Source of the DNA: Hyaloraphidium curvatum
Taxonomy: Eukaryota > Monoblepharomycota > Hyaloraphidiomycetes > Hyaloraphidiales > Hyaloraphidiaceae
NCBI GenBank assembly: GCA_025558095.1
Contig: JAIVFI010000020.1
Coordinates: forward strand, 372,001-436,000
Direction: 5' to 3'
Length of the DNA stretch: 64,000 nt
Positions 20,648 to 30,210 of the stretch are shown here, in pieces (positions within the stretch are counted from its first letter, which is position 1; every line of letters begins with the position of its first letter). The notes under the pieces are model-generated. The model saw nothing but the letters and a program-made list of their open reading frames with translations, was not told where the DNA came from and ran no database searches. A program made the position numbers and the translations under genes.

Positions 20648-23127
20648 ACCGCGTGCTCGAACTTCCCCTGCACGCCTCCGATCAATCTTTCAACCTTCCC
20701 CTCCCGCTCGAGAGTGTCCAGCACCAGCGTGGTGATCGCGGCCCAGTGGTCGCTGAGAAAATGCCTCTGCCCCTTTTCGGCGATCTGCTCGCGATCCTTG
20801 GCGTACCCGCCGTAGCGCACTGGATCCCGTCTGTAGGCCGCCCAGAAATCGCGCGCGCGATCGGTAACCTGGGTGCGCATGCGGAACAGCGCGTGCGCGA
20901 GCTCGTGGTACCGCTGCGCCTTGTCCTTGCAGAAGCTCCCGAAAGCAAACGGGCCTGCGGGCGGTGGCTCGGCACGGCCCTGCCCATCCTGCGCGTTTCG
21001 GCCCAGCTTGCGCTGCTCGGTGCGCGGTTCGAACGAGAAGGCATCGTATGGTTCGCCGTGGAACGACACGGCGAATGCAATCGGCTGCAGCTTGCCGCAG
21101 GCCGAGCACTTTTCGCGGTGGTCGCTCGTCGAGACCGAAGGCTGCGCCGTAAAGATCGGAAACCAGTCCAGCGCCCGCACCAGATCCGACGGCCAGCTCG
21201 TCTCCGGCACCATCTGCTTCCGCTCGATGATTTTGTCCAGCACGAGCGCGAGGGGCTGATAGAACTCCTGCAGAGGACCGCTGCCGTGCATCTCGCGCTT
21301 CACTTGCGCGGGAAAGTCGGCCGGGTGGAAGTAGGAGCTGACGAAGTAGGGAACGACGAGGGCCAGGGCTTCGTCGAACGTCGTCACGGGGACAAAGCTC
21401 GGCTTCTTCGGGCGACCGCTTCCGCGGGGCTCGTCGTCGTCGTCCACGACGAACCCGCTCTCCCACCGGTCCAGGTCGACGCCCGTCACGTCTTCGCCGC
21501 TGTCAGACGAGCTTCCAGACGACTCATGCTGGCGACGCCCAACCGGGTGAGAACCCTCGCGCTTCGCCTCGCGCCGAGCGCGGAGCTCCGCGAGCCCGGC
21601 GCGCTTCTCCTCCGCATCCCTGCTCATGGCCGTGCGCGGCGACCTCAGCTCGCGGGTCGGCGATGCGCTGCGAGCGTCCCTTTGCTGCGCCGGCCTGACT
21701 CCGGAAGGCCGCTCTTGGCGCCGGTCTGAGCCCTGCCTCTCGCGGTCGCAGGAACGGCGGTCCGGGCTCCGGCGGTCGCGATCCCTCGGTGCTTCCCCGC
21801 GGTTCCGTTCGCGGTCGCGGTCCCCAGTCTTCCTCTCCGCTCCCTGCACGCGTCCGCCCGACGGGCCCGAGCGCACGACCTCGTCCCTCTTCTTGGCGGC
21901 CGGCATATCCGTGAGCCTGTCGCTCCTCACGTCTCTGGGGGCCACGATAAAGTCCTCGCCAGAGGAGGCGTCGCTGGACCTGCGGCCGATCGCGCCGAGC
22001 TTCTGCGGTATCGGAGCAGGAGACTCGATGACGAACGTCGGCCTCGCGGTCTCGAACTCGACCGCGGCCCTGGGTTTCTTGGCCGACCGACCGCCCCTTT
22101 CGGGCTCGGAGTCGGACTCTTCCTTTGCGCCCGTCTTGCGCGCGGTGTACCGCGGCTTTTCCTTCTCCTTCGGCTCCTTCGGTGCCACGTCGGCGGACAG
22201 CGCCACCCGCTTCTTCAGGCTCCACTCCGATCCGCCCATCTCCGCGGCCACGGACAGCGGCGGCAGCTTCGGGGCGCTCGGCGGGGCAACCACGATCAGC
22301 GAGGCGGCGCTCTTGCGCTCGGGCTGCGGCGACGCAGTGCGGTTCGCCGGGCGCTGTCCGTCCGCGGGAGATTGCTGGGCACGAACAATGGTGGACACCG
22401 GGTGCACCGTGGCGCGCACGGGATCCTCGACGGCTCGCTGTCCGCTCCTGGCTTCTTTGCTCGCTTTCGAGGAGGCAGTCCGGTCCTTGGCTTCGCGGTC
22501 CTTTCTCTTCGGCCGTGGAGCACTCGAATCGTCGCTCGCCGCATCTTCATTGGCGGCTACTTTGCCGGTTGCTGCTTTCGAGCGTTGGGCCAGCGGCACG
22601 GATTCGAGTTCGCTTTCGCCGAGGTCGAACGGGTCCGAGTCGGAAGAGGGCTTCGGCTTCTTCTTGAACCGGAGCTTCTCGATCGGCTGGCCGAGACCGA
22701 GGTCCTCGTACGTCTTCCTGCTCATCATATGGTTCCGGAGCTTCGTCACGGCGCGGAGCTTGCACTCGTCGTCGGAGTCACTGATCTCAATGACCACCTC
22801 CAGGTGCCGGTCCGGTCTCCAGAAAAGCTTCTCGCTCGCGGGCTCCTCCCCGGCCGGCAAAGGGCTGCGCGCGAGCCTCTCCGTCGAAAGCAGTTTCCTG
22901 GAGTCGTCCACGAGCTCGATTTCGACGACAACGCTCTTGCTCGGACGCGTGCGCGGCGTTGCCGGGGAGCCTTCGAGCATGCCCGCGTCCATCTTTGCAG
23001 CGGCGTCCGCGGGTCTGCCCGGGCGAGCGGGTTCGGCGGGGGACGCCTCCCCGGCCTCCCCCGACGAGACGCTCCACGCGTCCGCGTGCGGCGGAGCCCT
23101 CCCGCCGTCCACGTCGTCGAGCGACAT
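20629..23127 (-). CDS. DUF4211 domain nuclear protein
   Basis: Intronless, 832 residues. The first ~570 residues are low-complexity, rich in Arg, Lys, Ser, Glu and Asp, with several nuclear-localisation-type clusters. The C-terminal ~230 residues match DUF4211: an acidic entry (WESGFVVDDDDEP), FDEALALVVPYFVSSYF, ALDWFPIFTAQPSVS, a CSACGKLQPIAFAVSFHG zinc-knuckle-like motif, and helices with RYHELAHALFRMRTQV. The family is mostly fungal and animal, nuclear, and of unclear function, likely chromatin or transcription associated. The stop lies in a direct repeat. Confidence 0.8.
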   Translation of the reverse strand: MSLDDVDGGRAPPHADAWSVSSGEAGEASPAEPARPGRPADAAAKMDAGMLEGSPATPRTRPSKSVVVEIELVDDSRKLLSTERLARSPLPAGEEPASEKLFWRPDRHLEVVIEISDSDDECKLRAVTKLRNHMMSRKTYEDLGLGQPIEKLRFKKKPKPSSDSDPFDLGESELESVPLAQRSKAATGKVAANEDAASDDSSAPRPKRKDREAKDRTASSKASKEARSGQRAVEDPVRATVHPVSTIVRAQQSPADGQRPANRTASPQPERKSAASLIVVAPPSAPKLPPLSVAAEMGGSEWSLKKRVALSADVAPKEPKEKEKPRYTARKTGAKEESDSEPERGGRSAKKPRAAVEFETARPTFVIESPAPIPQKLGAIGRRSSDASSGEDFIVAPRDVRSDRLTDMPAAKKRDEVVRSGPSGGRVQGAERKTGDRDRERNRGEAPRDRDRRSPDRRSCDRERQGSDRRQERPSGVRPAQQRDARSASPTRELRSPRTAMSRDAEEKRAGLAELRARREAKREGSHPVGRRQHESSGSSSDSGEDVTGVDLDRWESGFVVDDDDEPRGSGRPKKPSFVPVTTFDEALALVVPYFVSSYFHPADFPAQVKREMHGSGPLQEFYQPLALVLDKIIERKQMVPETSWPSDLVRALDWFPIFTAQPSVSTSDHREKCSACGKLQPIAFAVSFHGEPYDAFSFEPRTEQRKLGRNAQDGQGRAEPPPAGPFAFGSFCKDKAQRYHELAHALFRMRTQVTDRARDFWAAYRRDPVRYGGYAKDREQIAEKGQRHFLSDHWAAITTLVLDTLEREGKVERLIGGVQGKFEHAVGLSDR

Positions 23128-23975
23128 CGCGCGGCCGGGCGGGGCGAAGGAGGCGCGGCGCTCGCTTTGAGGGGGACGAGTGTTTGCGAGTTGAATCCCG
23201 CTTGACTACGCGCAACTCCGTCTCGAGACGTCGGCGCATGAAAGCACGGCGCACGCGATGGGCTCATTCTTCCGCGGCTTCTACTACCCGACGCTGATGA
23301 ACTCGGTCCTCTCGCGGGCCGGACGTCTCCCCGTTCTATGCACTTCCCATCTCTCGTCCTGGTCAACGGGGGCCTGACGGCGCTCCGCGTAATAGAAAAG
23401 GTCGAGGATTGGAATCAGATCATCAAGCGATGGAGGACCTGCTCTTGAGCTTGGAAGTGCTTGCTCTGAGGGTGGATGCTTTGACCGCTGCCACAGCAGC
23501 GTGCACTGTCATCAACAAGCAAGAGCAATGGACGGCAACAAGACGATCTTTCGGGACTTCGCATGCTTCGTCACCGTGAGGGACAATGGGGCGCCACGAG
23601 GCTGGAGGATCGCTGAGGTTTCGCGGATAGGAAGATGAACCCGGGCTGAGGGGTGGACGACCGAGGATGCGTGGAAGGAGGGCGGGGCAGTACCGGGAGC
23701 GAAGCTCTGATTTTGCCGTGAACTTTATCGGAGATCTCCGACCTTTTCTGGTAGAGAGTTTCGTAACAGAGCACCTTCCAACGAGGTCGACGGGATGCTG
23801 TGCGACGACACCGCCACACCTCCGACCTTCCGCGGAATCCCGCCCGCCACACTTCGAGTCCCGGCAGTACGACCTTCAGCCGGAAGGCTAGGCAATTCCA
23901 CCTTATAGCCTAGTTTGCGCGGCGAACGATGGGACCGTACAACGCACCTCAGCCTGAACCTCCGCGCCCCGAACC
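23128..23975. other. Intergenic, divergent promoter region
   Basis: 848 bp between divergent starts. Two short plus-strand frames are present, 39 codons from 23258 (begins MGSFFRGFYYPTLMN) and about 49 codons from 23430. Neither has an identified homologue, so neither is called as a gene. Confidence 0.4.
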
Positions 23976-25722
23976 ATGGCCTTCGAAAACTACCTCCGCT
24001 CGCTCCTCTCGTCCCCGTTCCGCCGGAAGCGAATCGAGATCCTCGTCGCCGAAGCCGGGGAGCTCAAATTCAAGCGCAGCCTGGGACTCGCGGACCTCTT
24101 GGCGCTCGGCGTCGGCGGCATCGTCGGCGCCGGCATCTTCTCGCTCCCCGGCATCGTCGCGGGCCAGGATGCTGGGCCGGCCGTCATCGTTTCCTACGTT
24201 CTCGCGGGTTTCGTCGCGTGTTTCGCGGCCCTCAGCTACTGCGAGTTTGGCGCCATGATGCCCGTCTCGGGGTCGGCCTTCAGCTTCGTCTATTCGACCC
24301 TCGGCGAGCTGCTCGCATGGATCGTTGGCTGGGATCTGATCCTGGAGTACCTGATTGCGGCGGCGGCCGTTGCTGTCGGCTGGAGCGCGTATCTCCAGTC
24401 CTTCTTCGTCGACGCTTCGGGGGGGCGGATCGCGGGATTCTACGTGAGTTGCTCGCGAGTTCTACAGCGACTTCGCTGACGGCTTCCAATCAAGTACCCG
24501 TTGGTCAACGCCCCGTTTGCTTGGGACGAGGCTGGCTACGTCACCAGGCGATGCAACGGCCCCGACACGACAGCACCGGGCTACGAGTGCGGCATAATCA
24601 ACCTCCCCGCCGTTGCCATCTGCCTCGCCCTCACGGCGTGCCTCGCCTTGGGCAGCAAGGAGACCGCGCTGCTCAACAACGTCGCCGTGGTGCTCAAGAT
24701 CACCATCATCCTCGTCTTTGTCTTTTCAAACGTGAAGTTCATCGAGCCCGCAAACTACGTCCCCTTCGTGCCCCCGAGCGAAGGCGGCAAGTTCGGCGTG
24801 CACGGCATTTTCAAGGGTGCCGTCACGGTCTTCTTCGGCTTCCTGGGCTTCGACGGCGTCACGACCGTCGCGCAGGAGGCCAGGAATCCGCAGCGCGACC
24901 TCCCGATCGGCATTCTGGGCAGCCTGTTCGTCGCGACCGTCCTCTGTAGGTATTTCGCACCCGCATCCGCAAAGTAGTTCTCCTCACGTGACCCTCCGCT
25001 GGCCTGCAGACATGGCCGTGTCGGCCGTGATGGTTGGCCTGGTGCCCTACCCGCAGCTCAACACCGCCGCTCCCATGAGCGTCGCGATCGACGCCACCGG
25101 CCTCACCTGGCTCGCGGCCCTGACCGATTTCGGCGCGCTGCTGGGGCTCGGCACCGTCGTGCTGGTCTGCATCATGGCCCAGCCTCGGATCCTCGCCGCC
25201 ATGGCGCGGGACGGCCTGCTGCCGTCGCAGTTTGCACGTGTGAGCGAAAAGAGGGGCACGCCGGTGGTGACGACGCTCGTCTGCGGCGCGGCGGCGGCGA
25301 TCATGGCCGGTCTGCTGCCGATCGACTTTTTGGCGAGCATGACCAGCGTGGGGACGCTGATGGCCTTTTTCCTGGTCTCGGTCGCGCTGCCGATCAACCG
25401 GCTCATGTACCCGGACGTCGAACGGCCGTTCCGCATCGGGGGCAAGGGGAGGTTCGGCGACGTCTTTGCCTGGATGTGGTGTATGATCGGTGCCGCCCTG
25501 TGCATGGGGCTCCTGGTCGTCTCTTCGATCGGGGCGACGCAGATCATCTACCGCGTACTCTTCTGGGACGGGATCGGCCTCGTGTTGTACCTGCTCTACG
25601 GTTCCTGGCACTCGAACCTGGCCAGGAACCCGGAGCACAACGCGGAGCCGGACAAGCACCCGGCAATCGCGGCCACGAAGGATAGCGCCGCCGAGGAGGG
25701 CAAGTCGCCGGTGGAGCTGTGA
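23976..25722 (+). CDS. Cationic amino-acid transporter (APC superfamily, CAT-like)
   Basis: Exons 23976-24443, 24495-24945 and 25010-25722 (introns 51 and 64 nt) give 543 residues. The N-terminal GVGGIVGAGIFSLPG is the APC substrate-binding loop in TM1. ALSYCEFGAMMPVSGSAF, AWIVGWDLILEYLIA and GFDGVTTVAQEARNPQRDLP are classic CAT motifs (TM2-TM3 and TM6-TM7). About 12 membrane helices are evident, with a short polar C-terminus. It likely imports basic amino acids at the plasma or vacuolar membrane. Confidence 0.9.
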
Positions 25723-25959
25723 GATCGGAACTGGACTGGTGGGGAGCTCGAGCACGGGGCAGGTTCGTTCGAGGATATCTTCTGCTTCTTTTTGCTATCT
25801 GTTGTACAATCATTGAAGCATCTGAATCAAATCGTTCACATCATCACTGCCAAAGGAAGAAGATTCTCGGCGGCATTGCCGGCGAGCCCCCGGCGGCCTG
25901 GTATCCTGGTATCGCAGCAAGGCAAAGCGCGCGGGCACAAACCTGTTGCGGAATGAAGC

Positions 25960-27762
25960 TCATCTCCGCGTGCGCTTGCTCGGCGGCCCGTCGTCCCCGT
26001 AGTCCACCTCGTCCCCGTCGTCCCCGCCGAAAGCGATGCACTCCTCCTCGAGCTCGGCCTCGCCGTCCTCCCCCGACGCGCCCTCGGAATCGTCGAGCAC
26101 GAACACCTCGGGATGCTCCTCATCCTCGGACTCGCCGGGCTCCCCGGCACCGGCGTCGACCTCGGGATCCAGCACCTCGACCTCGACCGCCGCGGGCTCG
26201 CCCGCGGAGGCGGCTTCCGATCCATCGGCGGAATCGACCCCGTCGACCAGCGGCTCGTCGTCCGAATCCAGGTCCATGTCCATGGCCATGTCCGCGTCGG
26301 CCTCCTCCTCGTCGTCCTCGTCGTCCTCGAGCGGCGAGGCCCCGTTGTTCCCGTCCAGATCCTCGAACCCGAGCAGGTAGTCGTCGTCCCGGCCCTCCTC
26401 GGTGGCGACCGAAGGCGGCCCCGCCTGGTCCGTCGCTTTCGCTTTTTCGTGCCTCGCCTTGCGGTTCCTCGCCACGTGCGGCAGCCTGCACTTGGGATCC
26501 CCGCACTCGCCCTTCTCGTCCTCGGTCGGACAGACGCGGTAGTGCTTCTCGGTGCACGCGGCGCCGCGGTCGCACCACCCTTCCGCGGCGAACTGCGCGC
26601 ACACCTTTGCGCCGTCGGGAAGCTTGACGTGCGCGAACCTGCAGTCGTCCCCGCTCCTGCACCTGCCGGCCTGGAAGTGCCTGCACAGCGGGGTGTTGTT
26701 GGCGTTGGGCTCGTGCGAGAGGCGGCACTCGGTTCCCTGCGGGTGCGGCCGGCGGAGGAGCCACAACGGGCACAGGGCCACGCGGCCGGGGACGTGGAGG
26801 AAGCGGCATTTCGGGCGGAGGCACTGCCCGCGCAGGGTGTGGAAGGTGCAGTGCCTGGAGCGGGGTTTGCTGGGGCGCGCGCGGTGAAGTGCGGCGCGGC
26901 GGGCGCGGTCTGCGGGGCGCACGTACCTGGGTGCCAGGCGGAGGTTGCCGTTGACGGTGCGCAGGTACACGCGGCCGCCGAGCGTGACGGCCTTGGGCAG
27001 CGCGGCGGGGGCCTGGGCGGCTGCGGCGGAGCGGAGCACCAGCTTGTGCGGGCGCGCGGGGTCGCGGAGGTACGGCACGCCGTTGACGAGCACGGTCTGC
27101 ATCTTCTGGCGGCGCTGCGGCGGGCCTGCGGCTGCACCTGCGGGAGGGGTTCGCGGTTTCTGGCTGCCCACGCGCACGAACGTGTTGCCCCGCAGCGACT
27201 TTCTGTATGCGACGCCGTTGATCTCGACGGTTGCGCCGGGGCGGGCGGTGCGCAGGGCGGCGGTTGCGGGCGTGCGCGGCAGCACGCGGGGCAGCGTCTT
27301 GGGTGCGACGCCCGCTTTGGCCAGCGAGTCGAGGATGCGCTTGCGCGAGGCCTGGGCGGCTGCGCCGACCTCTGGCAGCGCCGAGCGGCGGATGAGCTGG
27401 TGCGAGCGCTTCTTGACCCACTGCGGGGGAGGGGCGGAGGGGGCGTTGGAGGGCGTTGCGGAGGAGGGGACCGGGGGAGGGGGAACGGCAGGGGAGGCCG
27501 TCGGGGCGCCCCCGTTGTTGACCAGCGTCCGGTGGCGCGGCCGCTGCGGCGCCTGCTTCACTTGAGGCGCGCGCGGCGGCGCCGAGGCCGGCCGGCCGGG
27601 GGGCCGCGCGGGCGGCCGCGGGTTCGCCTTCGCCGCCGCGACCGCCGCGTCGACCGCCTTGCGCCGGTTGATCGCGCCAGACAGCTCGGCAATCTGCCGC
27701 AGCAGCGCGGACGTCGTCGGCGAGTGCGGCCCGCCGTCCGCCGGCCCGCGCTTGGGCGGCAT
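25960..27762 (-). CDS. CCCH zinc-finger protein, ZC3H3-like
   Basis: Intronless, 600 residues. The centre has five tandem CCCH fingers: CTFHTLRGQCLRPKCRFLH, CPLWLLR...CRLSH, CRHFQAGRCRSGDDCRFAH, CAQFAAEGWCDRGAACTEKH and CPTEDEKGECGDPKCRLPH. The spacing and the upstream basic motifs (KSLRGNTFVRVG and related) are as in ZC3H3. The second finger is degenerate, with an extended loop. The C-terminal ~170 residues are strongly acidic (Asp/Glu runs) and end in an Arg/Lys cluster. Family knowledge: ZC3H3 links mRNA polyadenylation to export. CstF64 and RRP41, both 3'-end factors, occur in the same window, but that may be chance. Confidence 0.8.
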   Translation of the reverse strand: MPPKRGPADGGPHSPTTSALLRQIAELSGAINRRKAVDAAVAAAKANPRPPARPPGRPASAPPRAPQVKQAPQRPRHRTLVNNGGAPTASPAVPPPPVPSSATPSNAPSAPPPQWVKKRSHQLIRRSALPEVGAAAQASRKRILDSLAKAGVAPKTLPRVLPRTPATAALRTARPGATVEINGVAYRKSLRGNTFVRVGSQKPRTPPAGAAAGPPQRRQKMQTVLVNGVPYLRDPARPHKLVLRSAAAAQAPAALPKAVTLGGRVYLRTVNGNLRLAPRYVRPADRARRAALHRARPSKPRSRHCTFHTLRGQCLRPKCRFLHVPGRVALCPLWLLRRPHPQGTECRLSHEPNANNTPLCRHFQAGRCRSGDDCRFAHVKLPDGAKVCAQFAAEGWCDRGAACTEKHYRVCPTEDEKGECGDPKCRLPHVARNRKARHEKAKATDQAGPPSVATEEGRDDDYLLGFEDLDGNNGASPLEDDEDDEEEADADMAMDMDLDSDDEPLVDGVDSADGSEAASAGEPAAVEVEVLDPEVDAGAGEPGESEDEEHPEVFVLDDSEGASGEDGEAELEEECIAFGGDDGDEVDYGDDGPPSKRTRR

Positions 27763-28151
27763 CGTGTTTGCGGTGATTGGTGGTCCGGGGTCGAATCCGC
27801 TGCCTCCTCAAAGCGAGGAGCGAGGCGCCAGATCAAGCCTACCCCACTTCAGGGTCTCGATGCTCCTTGATCACACTCATGCAAATGCTAGAAGTCGCGT
27901 TGGTGGGATTCGCTGCTCTGCCGTGCTCGAGATCTTCGCGGCTTATTACGAAACTCCTTCCATGGCCATCCACGGCCATCTCCATCCTTTCCAGGCCCGG
28001 TCTGGGCGCGACGTGAAAGATCTTGCTGGCAATCCCAAAAATGGATTGATTTCCAAGCCTCCAGGCTTCATTGCGAGGGACGGCTCGAGCACAGATGAAC
28101 GGCCATCACGTGTCCAGCCGTCACCATCAAATCTCCAAACACTCCGCAACC
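27763..28151. other. Divergent promoter region
   Basis: 389 bp between the ZC3H3-like and lipase start codons. No feature recognised. Confidence 0.4.
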
Positions 28152-29157
28152 ATGGAGGGCGAGGAAAAGACCTACGTGACCGACGACGACGTGGTCGGTA
28201 GGCTCATCTCGACCGCAGCTTCGCGATCCGCGCGCTGAATCCTACCGTCAAGTGTTCTACCGGCTCTGGAGGGCACGGGGAGAGCAGCGCGCCGTCGCCT
28301 TCTTCCTGCACGGATTCGGGGAGCATACCGGCCGATACCCGCACGTCTTCGGCCGCTTCGCCGAGAACGGCATCTCCACCATCGCCCCCGACCACCGCGG
28401 CCACGGACGCACGCAGGAGCTCAACAAGGACATGGTCAAGGGCCACATCGAGTCGGACGCGATGCTGGCGAGCTACCTGAAGCTCCTGCACCGCGTGGAG
28501 CGCGCCCTCATCGGGGACACGCCCGTCGTCGTCTTTGGCCACTCGATGGGCGCGCAGCTCGCGTTCCGGTTCACACAGCTATACGCCTCGGCCGTGCCCA
28601 ACTACGCCGGCACCGCGGGCTCCGCACCCTTTTTGGGCTTCTACACCAACCCCGTCACGCTGCAGCTGGTCCGCACCATCGGATACTTCCGCCCCACCTT
28701 CACCGCCGACTCGGGGCTGGCGCCGCAGCACATCTCCAACGACCCCGAGTCGGTCAGGCAGTACATGACGGATCCCTTGGTGCACTCGACGCTGGCCGCG
28801 CAGACGCTGCGGGATTGGGTGGCAAATATCCAGGCGATCCTCGGCGGGGCGGCCAAGTTCCGCTTCCCGCTGCTCATCACGGCGCAGCCGTCGGACCAGA
28901 TCGTGCCGCTGGCGCCGATCAGGGAGTTTTACGAGCGCGCGGGGAGCAGGCACAAGAAGATGGTGATACTTGGGCCCGAGTACAAGCACGAGGGTGGGTT
29001 GCCGGGTTGCGGTTTCCGAGGCTTGCGATCGGCTCACTTCCGGCGCGCAGCCCACAACGATGTTGGCAGGGAGGTTGTGCTGCAGGAGTGGGTCCGCTTT
29101 ATCTTGGAGCGAGCGGCGGCGGGACCGTGGCCGGGGGACGTCCCGGCATCGCTTTGA
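28152..29157 (+). CDS. Monoacylglycerol lipase (serine alpha/beta hydrolase)
   Basis: Exons 28152-28197, 28253-28993 and 29051-29157 (introns 55 and 57 nt) give 297 residues. VFYRLWRARGEQRAVAFFLH leads into the oxyanion region HGFGEHTGRY. APDHRGHGRT follows, then the nucleophile elbow VVFGHSMGAQLA (GxSxG). The acid lies in the QPSDQIVPL strand and the catalytic His in KHEAHNDVGR, which is restored only by the last splice. Length and order match MGLL/Yju3. It releases fatty acid and glycerol from monoglycerides, usually at lipid droplets or membranes. Confidence 0.9.
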
Positions 29158-29262
29158 GGACTCTTGGACATGGCTGGGCAGGATTGGTAGCCCTCTATCT
29201 ACTTCGACCTAATGGCCCGTTGGCCGCAAGAGATCAAGACAAAATCGCGCAAGAGCATTCCC

Positions 29263-30102
29263 CTAGTGCGACTTGGCCCCCACCCGCTCGACGAGCAGCA
29301 TCTTGCGCCACGGTACCCTGCTCTCGAACCCCTCCCACCCGACGTCGGCCTTGCCATCCGCACCCCCGACCCTCGCAAACACGTAGTCCGCGACCCTGAC
29401 CCCCCCGAACCACGACTCGCGGATCCACACACCCGGCTCCGCCTCGCGCAGGCCAAACAGCGCCATCCACGAGGGGATGCGGAGGTGGACCTGCGGCCAG
29501 CGCGCGAAGGCGGGGAAGCGGTCCGAGGGGGGGCGGATCCACGCGCGGGGAAGGAGGCGGGCGAGGAGGGGGAGGAGGGGGAGGAAGAAGTGCGGGACGA
29601 TGCTGACGTAGGATTTGCTCTGCTCGGAGGAAGAGTCAGCGTGCGAGATGGAGGTGCGTCAAGATCGCACCTCGTCGAGGTACGCCTCATACTCTAGCCC
29701 GGTCAGCCAGACCCACGCATATAGCAGGTAGCCCGCGATGTTGCCGTGCCAGGTCCAGCAGCCTGCTCCGTAGACGCGGAGCCAGAAGGAATGGGTCTCG
29801 GGCCGGTGGCGGATCCCGGCGAAAGAGACAAGTGAATCTGGAAGCGGATTGCCCCTGGAGAAGCCTTAGTCTTGCACGACGCGCGCCCGAGGCTTGCCGC
29901 ACCTCATGTGCCACACCCCGTACAGTGATGGGAGGAACTCATCGGGAGTGTTGGCGCGGTTTGCCGGGGGAAGGAGCGCTGACGTGGCGCAGGCGTTCCA
30001 TGGGACGCGCCGCAGCCGGTACGGCCCGAAGCGCACGGCGAAGCGGGGCAGATCGTGTACGCCCTTGGTCCCTGCCCAGTTCACGCGATGAAAGATATTC
30101 TA
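29263..30102 (-). CDS. Orphan membrane-associated protein
   Basis: Predicted exons 29263-29619, 29671-29854 and 29901 upward join over 51- and 46-nt introns into about 245 residues. I do not recognise it. Visible features are an aromatic stretch WLRVYGAGCWTWHGNIAGYL, a hydrophobic block IVPHFFLPLLPLLARLL, and a soluble C-terminal part with WIRESWFGGVRVADYVFARV. A domain seems continuous across both splices. The 5' end is open: the frame begins after a stop at 30102 without a Met before residue 7 (GTG), so an upstream exon is probable. It lies 108 bp downstream of the phytase-like gene on the same strand. Confidence 0.5.
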
Positions 30103-30210
30103 TGTGGTGCTTAGTGAAGTCTAATCCAACACCGTCGTCCACCAAAGGCAAGTTCTATCTCTCTCCCCTCCCGAAGCTGACTTGGCCCGCGGCCTCCCAT
30201 GCGTGACCGA

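Noticed and set aside
21626-23170. Plus-strand 514-codon frame antisense to the DUF4211 gene
   Set aside because: Mirror of an Arg/Ser/Glu-rich coding sequence; low complexity and without homology.
23258-23380. Short plus-strand frame starting MGSFFRGFYYPTLMN, resembling a tiny mitochondrial subunit
   Set aside because: Only 39 codons, no family match I can name and no supporting intron structure.
26113-27870. Long plus- and minus-frame shadows across the ZC3H3-like gene
   Set aside because: The CCCH fingers fix the real frame; the others lack any motif.
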